Origin: Bacillota bacterium
GTDB lineage: Bacteria; Bacillota; Clostridia; Lachnospirales; Lachnospiraceae
Direction: 5' to 3'
NCBI GenBank assembly: GCA_023386815.1
Contig: JAEWIZ010000015.1
Span: 1-64,000 of the forward strand
DNA length: 64,000 bases
Shown here: one piece after another, positions 1 through 7,970 of the stretch
Numbering within the stretch: position 1 is the stretch's first letter
Layout of the letters: each line of letters starts with the position of its first letter
Program-made: the position numbers and the translations under genes
Notes under the pieces: generated by a model
The model's database searches: none
Seen by the model: only the letters and a program-made list of their open reading frames with translations
What the model was told of the DNA's origin: nothing

Positions 1-337
1 CCTGCTCAACAATTGGCTGAGCATGGTTGTAGCCTGCTGCAGTTACTAATACATTGATCTCACCAAATTTAGCAACGGTATCCTTTACGATCTTAATAAC
101 ATCTGCTTCTACGGAAGGTTCTCCCGCGGAGTAGCCGCATTCAATGCCTGCTGCGGCAAGTTCATCACAAAGAGCCTTGCACTTATCATCGCTGCGCCCG
201 GTAACCATAACCTTCATTCCTGCATAACCATATCCAAAGGCGATTGCTTTTCCTAAAGCACCAGTAGCACCGGTCAACAGGGCAACCTTACCTGATACAT
301 CAAACAAATTATTTACGAATTGTTTTTCAACTGCCAT
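1..337 (-). CDS. SDR-family oxidoreductase, 3' part missing (window edge)
   Basis: The first 112 codons of a short-chain dehydrogenase/reductase; the C-terminal half lies beyond the left edge. The translation starts MAVEKQFVNN and has the Rossmann dinucleotide motif TGATGALG near residue 22, followed by a basic residue cluster (TGRSDDK) that could favour NADP, and the LVTAAG stretch (usual NNAG) near residue 105. A good ribosome site (GAAGGAGG) precedes the ATG at 337. It is the last visible gene of the minus-strand operon that starts with the acyl carrier protein, so it probably reduces a keto group, or oxidises an alcohol, in that pathway. The catalytic YxxxK is outside the window and the substrate is unknown. 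Confidence 0.85.
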   Translation of the reverse strand, partial: MAVEKQFVNNLFDVSGKVALLTGATGALGKAIAFGYGYAGMKVMVTGRSDDKCKALCDELAAAGIECGYSAGEPSVEADVIKIVKDTVAKFGEINVLVTAAGYNHAQPIVEQ

Positions 338-428
338 CCTATAATCCTCCTTCGGAAGCTATAGCCTCCTAATATTATTAAACTTCACATTTGTGATGCT
401 ATAAATTCTCTTTTCCTTCAACCCTCAA

Positions 429-779
429 TTACGCCTGTGGATAATTGATTATAACCAACATTCTTGCAGGCAGATTTGATTCATTAATTAAGTAACGTCC
501 TTCATTCGGAGCAAAGGAGATTGTTTCATCCTTATGGATTACATATTTGTTGCCTTCTTTATCGGTAACAGTCATTTCACCCTCTAATACATAATATACC
601 TTCTCCAACGGGTTATCCTCGTAAGCATATTCTGCTCCGCCACCAGGTAAGAATGTGGATACTCCCATCCAGAACTTTTCTGCTCCGGTTTCCTCTTTGC
701 CATGAATACGCATTGCTGTCATTCCAAAATGACCAGGTGCATTGTAAGCCTGTAATTCCTCTAATGTTCTTTTTACCAT
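429..779 (-). CDS. Single-domain cupin protein
   Basis: A 116-residue cupin. A glycine-rich strand (FLPGGGAEYAYED), the second-strand segment VYYVLEGEMTV and the later SFAPNEGRYLIN segment fit the two conserved cupin motifs of a small beta barrel. The metal-binding histidines of motif 1 are not obvious (GGGAEYAYE takes the place of GxxxHxH), so it may bind a ligand rather than act as a metalloenzyme. It sits between the acyl kinase and the SDR gene and shares the operon's short spacing. Isomerase, decarboxylase and sensor roles are all possible; nothing in the sequence decides. Confidence 0.8.
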   Translation of the reverse strand: MVKRTLEELQAYNAPGHFGMTAMRIHGKEETGAEKFWMGVSTFLPGGGAEYAYEDNPLEKVYYVLEGEMTVTDKEGNKYVIHKDETISFAPNEGRYLINESNLPARMLVIINYPQA

Positions 780-827
780 TGTAAATACCCCTTTCTATTT
801 CATAGTTTTATTATTTTATAATCTTAT

Positions 828-1940
828 TTATTTATAATCTTCAAACCCATTCCAGGTAGCTACACCGGTATATGTTTTTGGCATTTCTAATTGATCTAAA
901 ACACGAATTGCTCCGCTGGCCATTGCCTCCATCTCAAACTCTCCTGGATAAGCAACTACCGGTGCGATATAGGAGCAGGCTTCTGTGATTTGAGCTACTA
1001 AATCCTTGTTATATACCATTCCTCCGCCTAACAACACCCCGTCAACCTTTCCATGAAGAACTGCTGCCATGGAACCGATGGATTTGATGATCTGATAAAT
1101 CATGGCATCCCAAATTAATTTTGCATAACGCTCACCCTGTGCTGCGCGATTACTAATCTCAAGCGTATCCGCTGTACCAATCAGATCTACCATACCGCCA
1201 TTTCTTGTACACTTAGCAAGCATTTCCTTCTCGCTATATTTTCCTGAATAGCATAAACGAATCAGAGGCCCTGCCGGTACAGCACCGGCTCTTGTTGGAG
1301 CCATAGGCCCTTCCCCTTCTACTATGTCTGTTCCATCTACCATTTTTCCAAGCTTATGTGCTGCGATTGAGATACCACCGCCAATATGGCAAACTACAAA
1401 ATTACATTCCTCGTATTTCTTACCGATGGACTGTGCATGTCTGATTGCTGTTTCCTTCTGATTTAAGGAGTGAATATGGCTGGCACGTGTAATTTCCTTA
1501 ATACCTGTGACTCTCGCAATGTCCTGATACTCATCTACATCCGGAGGGTTTACGACAAATTCTCTTCCGCCGTATTCCTGACAAAACTCATGTGCTAACT
1601 GACTTCCCAGCTGTGCCGGATGAGTTACACCATTGGCTCCAATCCTTGCATGTTCAAGTAAGATTTCATTGATTTCATATGTCCCTCCCGGAAGCGCCAA
1701 CAATCCGCCGCCTCTTCCAACAAAAGCATCACAGCCTTCCAAAGAAACATTATTCTCTTTTAATAAGTTCAAAATCGTCTCTTTCCGATATAAGCGCTGA
1801 TCGGACAAGTCTTTAAACTGTGCTAATTTTTCTGCTTCGTGATTTACATTAGCAGAGTAAACCACTTTATCGCCTTCAAAAAGAGCAATTTTGGTTGAGG
1901 TTGAGCCAGGATTTATAGCAAAGATTTTATATGTACTCAT
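828..1940 (-). CDS. buk: Butyrate kinase family acyl kinase
   Basis: A 370-residue member of the acetokinase/butyrate kinase (ASKHA) family, close to the usual length of about 355. Visible family motifs are the N-terminal phosphate loop NPGSTSTK (residues 10-17), the HIGGGIS phosphate-2 motif near residue 186, and LLGGGMVYN near 305 for the adenosine pocket. The enzyme transfers phosphate from an acyl-phosphate (butyryl, isobutyryl or similar) to ADP, giving ATP and the free acid, in the cytoplasm. Its start overlaps the end of the phosphotransacylase gene by 4 bases (ATGA), so the two are translationally coupled. This pair is how clostridia recover ATP from acyl-CoA. The chain length accepted cannot be read from the sequence. 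Confidence 0.9.
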   Translation of the reverse strand: MSTYKIFAINPGSTSTKIALFEGDKVVYSANVNHEAEKLAQFKDLSDQRLYRKETILNLLKENNVSLEGCDAFVGRGGGLLALPGGTYEINEILLEHARIGANGVTHPAQLGSQLAHEFCQEYGGREFVVNPPDVDEYQDIARVTGIKEITRASHIHSLNQKETAIRHAQSIGKKYEECNFVVCHIGGGISIAAHKLGKMVDGTDIVEGEGPMAPTRAGAVPAGPLIRLCYSGKYSEKEMLAKCTRNGGMVDLIGTADTLEISNRAAQGERYAKLIWDAMIYQIIKSIGSMAAVLHGKVDGVLLGGGMVYNKDLVAQITEACSYIAPVVAYPGEFEMEAMASGAIRVLDQLEMPKTYTGVATWNGFEDYK

Positions 1941-2938
1941 GATTTTCTTCCTCCCGCACGAACTACTGAAATCGCTATATTTCCAACAAGTTCGGATACC
2001 GGTGCACTTCTGGAACAGTCACATACCACCTTTTTAAAGCCCTGTAGTACCGGTCCATAAGCATCTGCATGAGCAAATTGTTGCAACAGCTTCACTCCGA
2101 TATTTCCAACATTTAAATCAGGCCAAATGATGATATTTGCTTTACCTGCAACTTCACTCGGACGAGTTACCTTTTTCGCTGCAACCGCTGGAGAAATTGC
2201 TGCATCCAATTGGAATTCACCGTCTATCTTGTAGTCCGGTCTAATCTCATTCGCTATCTTTACTGCATTAATTACCTTATCAATTAATTCATGCTCTGCA
2301 CTTCCTGTTGTTGAGAAGGAAACCAAAGCACACCTCGGATCCCAGCCCAGTAAGCTCTTAGCGGTATCACAGGCAGAGATTGCAATGCTAGCCAAATCCT
2401 CAGAAGAAGGATTTGCACAGACTGCGCTGTCACCAATGACAAGAAGCTCTCCTTCTGAACCATTGTAGCCTGGGATATTGGCAATCCCAACGCTGGATAC
2501 TGTGGTTACTCCTTCCTGTAAACCAACAACCATCTGACCTGCTAAAATAACATCACCGGTGGTATGGGACATACCGGCAAAGGTTGCATCCACTTCACCG
2601 ATTTCTTCCAGCATCAATGCCACATATAGAGAATCCTTTGATTTTCTCTTCATGGTTTTGGCGCTGTTCATTGTATTCACTGCGGTATACTTCTCAATTA
2701 ATTGATCAAGCTGTGCTTCCTCTTCACAATCAAAGATCTGCATACCCTCTATATCGATCTTAGCTGTGCTGGCATATTCTAGTATTTCAGATTTTTTACC
2801 TACCAGCACTGGCTTACAGATTCCTTTATCCAGGGATTCCTTCGCTGCCAGTAATATCTTCTCTTCTTCTACTTCCGGAAAAGCCACCTTACATGGATTA
2901 GCTTTTGCTTTCTGGAAGATACTATCCATTACACTCAT
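1937..2938 (-). CDS. Phosphate acyltransferase (Pta/Ptb family)
   Basis: A 333-residue phosphotransacylase that converts an acyl-CoA to an acyl-phosphate. The N-terminus (KVAFPEVEEEKILLAA) and C-terminal blocks (DGEFQLDAAISPAVAAKK, IIIWPDLNVGNIGVKL, YGPVLQGF) are closer to phosphate acetyltransferase than to short Ptb proteins, but its coupling to a butyrate kinase suggests an acyl group other than acetyl. I chose ATG 2938 over an upstream in-frame ATG at 2974, because AAGGAG lies 7 bases before it. It begins about 44 bases after an intrinsic terminator, which leaves little room for its own promoter. Confidence 0.88.
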   Translation of the reverse strand: MSVMDSIFQKAKANPCKVAFPEVEEEKILLAAKESLDKGICKPVLVGKKSEILEYASTAKIDIEGMQIFDCEEEAQLDQLIEKYTAVNTMNSAKTMKRKSKDSLYVALMLEEIGEVDATFAGMSHTTGDVILAGQMVVGLQEGVTTVSSVGIANIPGYNGSEGELLVIGDSAVCANPSSEDLASIAISACDTAKSLLGWDPRCALVSFSTTGSAEHELIDKVINAVKIANEIRPDYKIDGEFQLDAAISPAVAAKKVTRPSEVAGKANIIIWPDLNVGNIGVKLLQQFAHADAYGPVLQGFKKVVCDCSRSAPVSELVGNIAISVVRAGGRKS

Positions 2939-2981
2939 TATCGTTCTCCTTATTATCCTCTGACTACTCATCAAACTGTAG

Positions 2982-3008
2982 AAAAGGGCTGTTAGAAACA
3001 GCCCTTTT
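2982..3008 (-). terminator. Intrinsic terminator between the hydrolase and phosphotransacylase genes
   Basis: A perfect 12-bp stem (AAAAGGGCTGTT and its complement) with a 3-base loop starts 5 bases after the hydrolase stop codon and ends in TTTT on the minus strand. It lies inside what otherwise looks like one operon, so it probably lowers expression of the downstream acyl-phosphate genes by partial termination. Confidence 0.8.
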
Positions 3009-3012
3009 ATGT

Positions 3013-4761
3013 TTATCTGTAAATATAATCTCCAGCCTGGTATTTTGGAGGGATCACAGGAATCTGAAGGAAGGACTCATATTTTCCACCAGTGTGGATA
3101 ATATGGTTACCTTTGTTATCAGTCTCCCATGCAAGCGGCTCAAACCAGCCTTCTCGAATATATCTTCCTGCGATTTGAACTCTGAGTTTCTGTCCCTTGT
3201 GCCAGATTTTACTGGAAGGAACGATCGCGATATCTACAGGAACTATTTCACCCGGGCTTAATTTTTCTTCTTTTAAATGTGACTGAACTGGTTCATAGTC
3301 TGTGGAAAGCTTCTCGTCCAGTGCTCTGTGAGAAACTCTCATTTTACCCCAAGTACCTGGATGTGGCTCCCCTAAGATATAGGTTGGTAGCCAGTTTCCA
3401 TTTTCATCGGTTTTTTGAATATTCACAAACATATCCATTTCATCATGGCCATCTGCCTCTACCCAAAGACGAAGCTTCATGTAACCGGTAATCTCTGTTT
3501 GTTTGTCAAACTGGAAGTCAAAGTTTGCTACACCTTCATTTGCATCATAGCTGACCTTAGTTTCATTCTCTACTGGCTCTGCTGATAATGACATATTACT
3601 GGAATCCAAATATAGCTTCTGATACTCGGTTCTCGCTAACGGGAACTCTTTCTCCGGACGATTTGTCTGATAATCACAGTCAAAGGCATCCATTACTTCG
3701 ACACGATAGCGAGGTGTCATTTCCCAGCCGTTATTAATATTTCTCAGGTAACGATCAAAGAAACGTTTTAAATCCTCAATATTCTCAGGAGTATATAAAT
3801 CCGGCCATTCCTGCTCTCTATGTGCTCTTAACCATTTTCTTGTGGAACGGATCTTTCTAAATGCATTAAAGGATCCTCTTAAGTGGAAATGACTCCAAGA
3901 TGCACATGCATAGGTAGGAATCTTAATTTTCTTAAAATCCGGAATCTTATCTTCCCAATAAGCATTCATCAAAGGATATTGCCTTGCCATAGCTACCTGG
4001 TCATCAATTTTATTAGGACCGGTTAAGGATGCTACGATAAACTCGTTAAATGCTAATGCTGGAACTCCACCTTCAAAGATGGATTCTCTATAGATATCAG
4101 TAGTTGCTTCCCAAGGAGCAATACATGCCAGGTGTGGAGGCTGCTGAGCCGCAACTCTAAACTGTGTCATAGCAACGCAAGAATTTCCGCCCATACCAAC
4201 ACGTCCATTACACCAATGCTGTCCGGCTACCCACTCGATGAAATCATAGCCATCTTTTGCATCCTGTGTACCGAATAAGTTAATATCTCCTTCGGAATGA
4301 CCTGTACCTCTTGGATCTACGTTGGCAATTGCATAACCATGACGGCACCAAAAGCCTGGATCAGGAGATTCAAATTTGGACATGGTAGAGATGGTTCCTG
4401 GGGGAACTCCCATTACCTGCCATTCGGACATACCGTCTCCTGGTCTTTTTCCATAATAGCTCCATGAAACAATACATGGAATGTTGGTCTCGCCAACGGG
4501 GCGATAGATATCAGTATAAATTGTTGTTCCATCTCTAAGCACTACCGGAACATCCTGTTCGCAAAGGATTCCATCTTCATTCACATAGGTTCTTTGATTG
4601 AATTTAGCACAAAAACCATGCGCTGTTGATGCAATACCTTCCAGCTTGGATAAATCCAAACCTTCCTCAGGATCCACCGGAACTCTTGCCTGACGATATA
4701 AAGTTTCAACTTCAACGCCGTTAAAGACTTCTTTTTTTGAAAATAATTCTGGCTGTTCCAT
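3013..4761 (-). CDS. CocE/NonD-family serine hydrolase (X-Pro dipeptidyl-peptidase-like)
   Basis: A 582-residue alpha/beta hydrolase of the CocE/NonD (S15-like) type. The N-terminal half has the fold's landmarks: VPVVLRDGTTIYTDIYRP near residue 71, NVDPRGTGHSEGD near 147 and the nucleophile elbow GMGGNSCVA with Ser194. A WLRAHREQEW segment with FFDRYLR follows near residues 310-340, typical of the large COG2936 subgroup. The C-terminal part (about 400-582) has the jelly-roll beta domain, with the conserved RVQIAGRYIREGW. No signal peptide is visible, so it is cytoplasmic. Family members hydrolyse esters, amides or acyl-peptides. Directly downstream of the ACP gene, it may release or cleave a carrier-bound or esterified substrate; this is inference. 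Confidence 0.85.
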   Translation of the reverse strand: MEQPELFSKKEVFNGVEVETLYRQARVPVDPEEGLDLSKLEGIASTAHGFCAKFNQRTYVNEDGILCEQDVPVVLRDGTTIYTDIYRPVGETNIPCIVSWSYYGKRPGDGMSEWQVMGVPPGTISTMSKFESPDPGFWCRHGYAIANVDPRGTGHSEGDINLFGTQDAKDGYDFIEWVAGQHWCNGRVGMGGNSCVAMTQFRVAAQQPPHLACIAPWEATTDIYRESIFEGGVPALAFNEFIVASLTGPNKIDDQVAMARQYPLMNAYWEDKIPDFKKIKIPTYACASWSHFHLRGSFNAFRKIRSTRKWLRAHREQEWPDLYTPENIEDLKRFFDRYLRNINNGWEMTPRYRVEVMDAFDCDYQTNRPEKEFPLARTEYQKLYLDSSNMSLSAEPVENETKVSYDANEGVANFDFQFDKQTEITGYMKLRLWVEADGHDEMDMFVNIQKTDENGNWLPTYILGEPHPGTWGKMRVSHRALDEKLSTDYEPVQSHLKEEKLSPGEIVPVDIAIVPSSKIWHKGQKLRVQIAGRYIREGWFEPLAWETDNKGNHIIHTGGKYESFLQIPVIPPKYQAGDYIYR

Positions 4762-4813
4762 CTGTTTCCTCCTTGTTTATGTATTTACCAAATTAATAAA
4801 TGACTATTTTCGA

Positions 4814-5053
4814 TTAATCTTCCAGCAGCTCAACAACATAATCTGCTGCAGCACCAATCGTTGTTTTTCTCTTGAAATCCATATAAGGAACTTCTACGTC
4901 AAAAGCATCCTCTAAGGTTGTTGTTAACTGAGAGTAATTCACCGATTTCATTCCGATGGACTCGAATTTTGTATCTTCGTTATATTCACCTTTTCCAAGG
5001 ACTGCTGTTAATCTTTCTCTAATTTTTTCAATTACTTCATCTCTTAAGCTCAA
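4814..5053 (-). CDS. Atypical acyl carrier protein
   Basis: A 79-residue carrier protein of the phosphopantetheine-binding family. The attachment helix reads FESIGMKSVNYSQL with Ser37 as the likely 4'-phosphopantetheine site. The usual Asp before that Ser is Lys and the following Leu is Val, so the DSL motif is replaced by KSV. The rest (EDAFDVEVPYMDF, TTIGAAADYV) is ordinary ACP. The start is a TTG at 5053: GGAG lies 8 bases upstream, whereas the upstream TTG at 5077 has no ribosome site. It is the first gene of the operon. A separate holo-ACP synthase is encoded at 17.7 kb, which suggests a dedicated secondary-metabolism or catabolic carrier rather than the fatty-acid ACP. Confidence 0.87.
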   Translation of the reverse strand: MSLRDEVIEKIRERLTAVLGKGEYNEDTKFESIGMKSVNYSQLTTTLEDAFDVEVPYMDFKRKTTIGAAADYVVELLED

Positions 5054-5212
5054 TTTTCTATCTCCTTTTCTAAACAATTCATTGCTTTATATACCATGAG
5101 TATATATAATAAAAGATAGACATTCTATGGGACTAGGCACAAACTTCTAGTTAATAGAACCCCACTATTTGTGTAATTGCACAAGTGTTTTTAAACGATC
5201 AGGAGGAATGGC
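5054..5212. promoter_or_regulatory. Divergent control region with palindrome
   Basis: The 159 bp between the ACP operon and the PucR regulator must hold both promoters. A near-perfect inverted repeat, TTGTGTAATTGCACAA, lies at 5169-5184, 29 bases before the regulator ATG. It is a good candidate operator for the adjacent regulator. AT-rich TATATATAATAAAAG at about 5101-5115 could supply a -10 element for the minus-strand operon. Confidence 0.5.
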
Positions 5213-6751
5213 ATGGAACTATATGCAATCAAAGAACATCTGCCCGATTATCAATTCAATTATTATGGAAATTCCAATTTAGATCATGATATTAACCTTA
5301 TAAAATTCTTCACTAAGGATCAGAATAAATTCCAGAATCATATCATTTATATGTCTTCTACACAGCACTTACCCAGCCCTGATACTCAAGGTGAATTTGC
5401 ACTTCTTTGCTACGGAGAGCCTCTTGATTGGTCCGTTTATGCAAACTCTTCCTTTCACATTATTTATTTGACCAGCAAAGCAGATCCAATGGTGCTTTTT
5501 AATCATATTCAGGATTTACTTCAGAACATTCAGCAAATTAACGCGGGTTTACACATGTTAATTAACGCATTTTTTAAGGAGCAGGGCCTTCAGTATTTAG
5601 CTGATGTAGCTTATCAGGTCTTTGGAAATCCCCTATTTGTTGTAGACAATAGCAATAAATATTTAGCTGTTTCCTCCGGAATTGTATATGATAATCCCTT
5701 TTTTACAGAGGAAAATGCAGTAGGTTACATTAGCACACAAGGTTTATCCTTTATAAAACAAGCAAAAATCGATGAAAAGATTCGGGCTATGAATTCTCCC
5801 ATTTATATCAATAATCCCCTTCATGGCAAGGGTATGCTGGTAGACGCCATCACCATTAATAATATAGAAGTGGGTCATGTCATGCTCTGTGAGATAGACC
5901 AGCCCTTTCAAGAGTTTGATTCTGTTATGCTACATCGTACCAGTCGGATCATCTCTATGGAATTGCAAAAGAATAGCTTTATAAACTCCAATAAAGGCTT
6001 TATGTACTCATATTTCCTGGCAGATCTGTTAGATAATCCTGACATCACCTATTCCTCGGTTAAGGATCGTCTGTCCATTCTTGGGTATGACTTAAAGGAG
6101 GAGCAATATTTACTTGTAATCCCGGCAAGAAGCTATCGAAATACCAGTACAAAACTGGATATTATTGTGGATCAGCTTCATCAGATCTTACCCAGTAGTA
6201 TTTATGCAATTTATGAGAATACCATAGCTATACTAATCAGTCGAAGTCGTAAGGACGGGATTAAGGAACAGGAATATCAGAGGCTTATCTCATTTTTAGA
6301 AGCAAATCATCTAACAGCAGGGATTAGTAATTTCTTTTATGAGTTAAAGCATGCAAGGAGATTCTATCAACAGGCAATTAAGGCTGTGGAATTGGGACAA
6401 AAGCTGGGAATCTCTCTGCCAATCCACCATTATTCTGATTACTATCTGTACCACATCTTTGAAATGTGTGAGAGTCAGGAAAATATTCACTTTTTCATTC
6501 ATCCCAGTATGCTAAAGCTTCTGGAATATGATCAAAACCATGGCACTGACTTTCTACACACCTTGCATGAATATTTAGAGTCCCCGGGACAGCCAACTCA
6601 GATTGCAAAGAGGCTGCATGTACATAAGAATACCTTGCTATATCGAATGGATAAGATAAGGAACATTATGGATTGCAGGATCGAAGAAGGTGACGAATAT
6701 TTAGCCTTTGGATTGTCTTATAAGATTATGAGGTATCTGAAGATGGTTTAG
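5213..6751 (+). CDS. PucR/CdaR-type transcriptional regulator 1
   Basis: A 512-residue regulator of the PucR/CdaR type. The N-terminal two thirds (about 1-260) probably holds a ligand-sensing region, with a GAF-like segment around residues 130-240 (VFGNPLFVVDNSNKYLAVSS). The C-terminus has the helix-turn-helix of this family: LHVHKNTLLYRMDKIRNIM near residues 466-484. AGGAGG lies 6 bases before the ATG. It is divergent from the ACP operon, the usual arrangement for an activator and its target. A paralogue of almost the same length is encoded at 15.2 kb. Members of the family respond to small molecules (purines, sugar diacids, aromatics); the ligand here is unknown. Confidence 0.85.
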   Translation: MELYAIKEHLPDYQFNYYGNSNLDHDINLIKFFTKDQNKFQNHIIYMSSTQHLPSPDTQGEFALLCYGEPLDWSVYANSSFHIIYLTSKADPMVLFNHIQDLLQNIQQINAGLHMLINAFFKEQGLQYLADVAYQVFGNPLFVVDNSNKYLAVSSGIVYDNPFFTEENAVGYISTQGLSFIKQAKIDEKIRAMNSPIYINNPLHGKGMLVDAITINNIEVGHVMLCEIDQPFQEFDSVMLHRTSRIISMELQKNSFINSNKGFMYSYFLADLLDNPDITYSSVKDRLSILGYDLKEEQYLLVIPARSYRNTSTKLDIIVDQLHQILPSSIYAIYENTIAILISRSRKDGIKEQEYQRLISFLEANHLTAGISNFFYELKHARRFYQQAIKAVELGQKLGISLPIHHYSDYYLYHIFEMCESQENIHFFIHPSMLKLLEYDQNHGTDFLHTLHEYLESPGQPTQIAKRLHVHKNTLLYRMDKIRNIMDCRIEEGDEYLAFGLSYKIMRYLKMV

Positions 6752-6780
6752 GCTGTGAGGTGGATCTGGTTTTAAAAAGC

Positions 6781-6825
6781 GATAGCACCGTGGAAGTATT
6801 CTAGAACTACTTCCACGGTGCTATC
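6781..6825 (-). terminator. Strong 18-bp hairpin, terminator of the electron-transfer operon
   Basis: A perfect 18-bp inverted repeat (6781-6798 with 6808-6825, 9-base loop) sits between two convergent genes. On the minus strand it is followed by GCTTTTT, so it should end the electron-transfer operon. On the plus strand it lacks a T run but could still stop readthrough from the regulator gene. Confidence 0.85.
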
Positions 6826-6878
6826 TTGGCACACTATTCTCAAAAATAAGATATTAACAATTTTAATATAGGATATCA

Positions 6879-7970
6879 TCAACCGCAGGGAATCGGTTTC
6901 TTTGGAGTTTTTGGTTTAACCGCTCCAGCTTTGACAATAGCTCCTTCTTCACATGCCGCCATACAGGCACCGCACTGAATACATTCCTCCTGATCAATGA
7001 CATGAACAAACTTCTTTTTACCAAGAATTGCGTCATCCTCACAAGCATCAGCGCAGTCTGTGCATCCGATGCAAAGATCGGCAAGAATATGATAGGTTAC
7101 ATACTTAGCACACACCACAGAACGGCAATTCTTTTTCGTGATATGCTCTTCAATTTCTTCTCTAAAATTATTCAAAGCGGTAAGTACCGTTCTTGCAGCA
7201 CTGACTCCAATATCACAAAGAGCTTGTGTTTCCATAATACTGCAGAGATCCAGTAGTAATTCAATATCCTCACTTTTTCCCTTCTTCTGCACCAGGTCGG
7301 ATAAAATCATATTGATTTGAGTTACTCCCTCAAAACCATAAACACACCTTCCACAGGATTCCTTACTATAGCGCTCTGCTATCTTATGAAGCTGATCCAG
7401 AATACAGTCTGACTCATCAATCATATGGATATAATCCGTTGTTAAATCTAACTCCTCATCCAACTGACTAGCTCCAATCATGATACCCATTGGATAACCA
7501 AAGTACATGCCTTTCCATCCATTAACGCAGGAACATTGCTCCAGAATCGCTCTGGGTGTTATCTTCTTTGAAAATGTAAAGATTCCTTTCTTCTCCGCAT
7601 TTCCACCGATGATAACAGTTTTTATATCGATATCACTGAATTCCTCCGCTGAGAAAACAGGAAGCTTATCATTAACTCCTGTCGGAAGCGGCTTTTCACC
7701 GTCAATTACTTTAATTACAGCAGTCTTGTTTCCGTAGACAAAAGCACCGGTGGTTTCCAGTGGCAAAAAATTGATATCGGTATCACCCTCCAGCTGCTCG
7801 AGATATTGCTTCATCTCCTTGCTTTGTTTGGGATAAAGAATATATTTTTTATCTGCTTGCTCCGCCTTTAAGCGATTTAAGAAACATGAGGGATCTTTCA
7901 GAAACAGATTAAGTGAAATCGGTGCTTCTGAAAAGGTCGGTATTAAATTAAAGATCATAGATTCACTCAT
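6879..7970 (-). CDS. Truncated NuoF-like iron-sulfur electron-transfer protein
   Basis: A 363-residue protein related to the NADH-binding NuoF/HydB subunit, much reduced. The FMN/NADH-binding GRGGAGFPTG loop is absent; only a remnant (GAFVYGNKTAVIKVIDGEKP, near residue 95) of the usual ETALIESLEG block is left. The SLBB-like part and the iron-sulfur helix bundle remain (ESCGRCVYGFEG), but the third cluster Cys of CxxCxxC is Gly. The C-terminus adds two 4Fe-4S ferredoxin motifs (CIGCTDCADAC and CIQCGACMAAC). It probably passes electrons between its partner, whose stop codon overlaps its ATG by 1 base (TAATG), and a terminal reductase, without binding NADH itself. The length and ferredoxin tail resemble NuoF homologues of hydrogenases and formate dehydrogenases. 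Confidence 0.8.
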   Translation of the reverse strand: MSESMIFNLIPTFSEAPISLNLFLKDPSCFLNRLKAEQADKKYILYPKQSKEMKQYLEQLEGDTDINFLPLETTGAFVYGNKTAVIKVIDGEKPLPTGVNDKLPVFSAEEFSDIDIKTVIIGGNAEKKGIFTFSKKITPRAILEQCSCVNGWKGMYFGYPMGIMIGASQLDEELDLTTDYIHMIDESDCILDQLHKIAERYSKESCGRCVYGFEGVTQINMILSDLVQKKGKSEDIELLLDLCSIMETQALCDIGVSAARTVLTALNNFREEIEEHITKKNCRSVVCAKYVTYHILADLCIGCTDCADACEDDAILGKKKFVHVIDQEECIQCGACMAACEEGAIVKAGAVKPKTPKKPIPCG

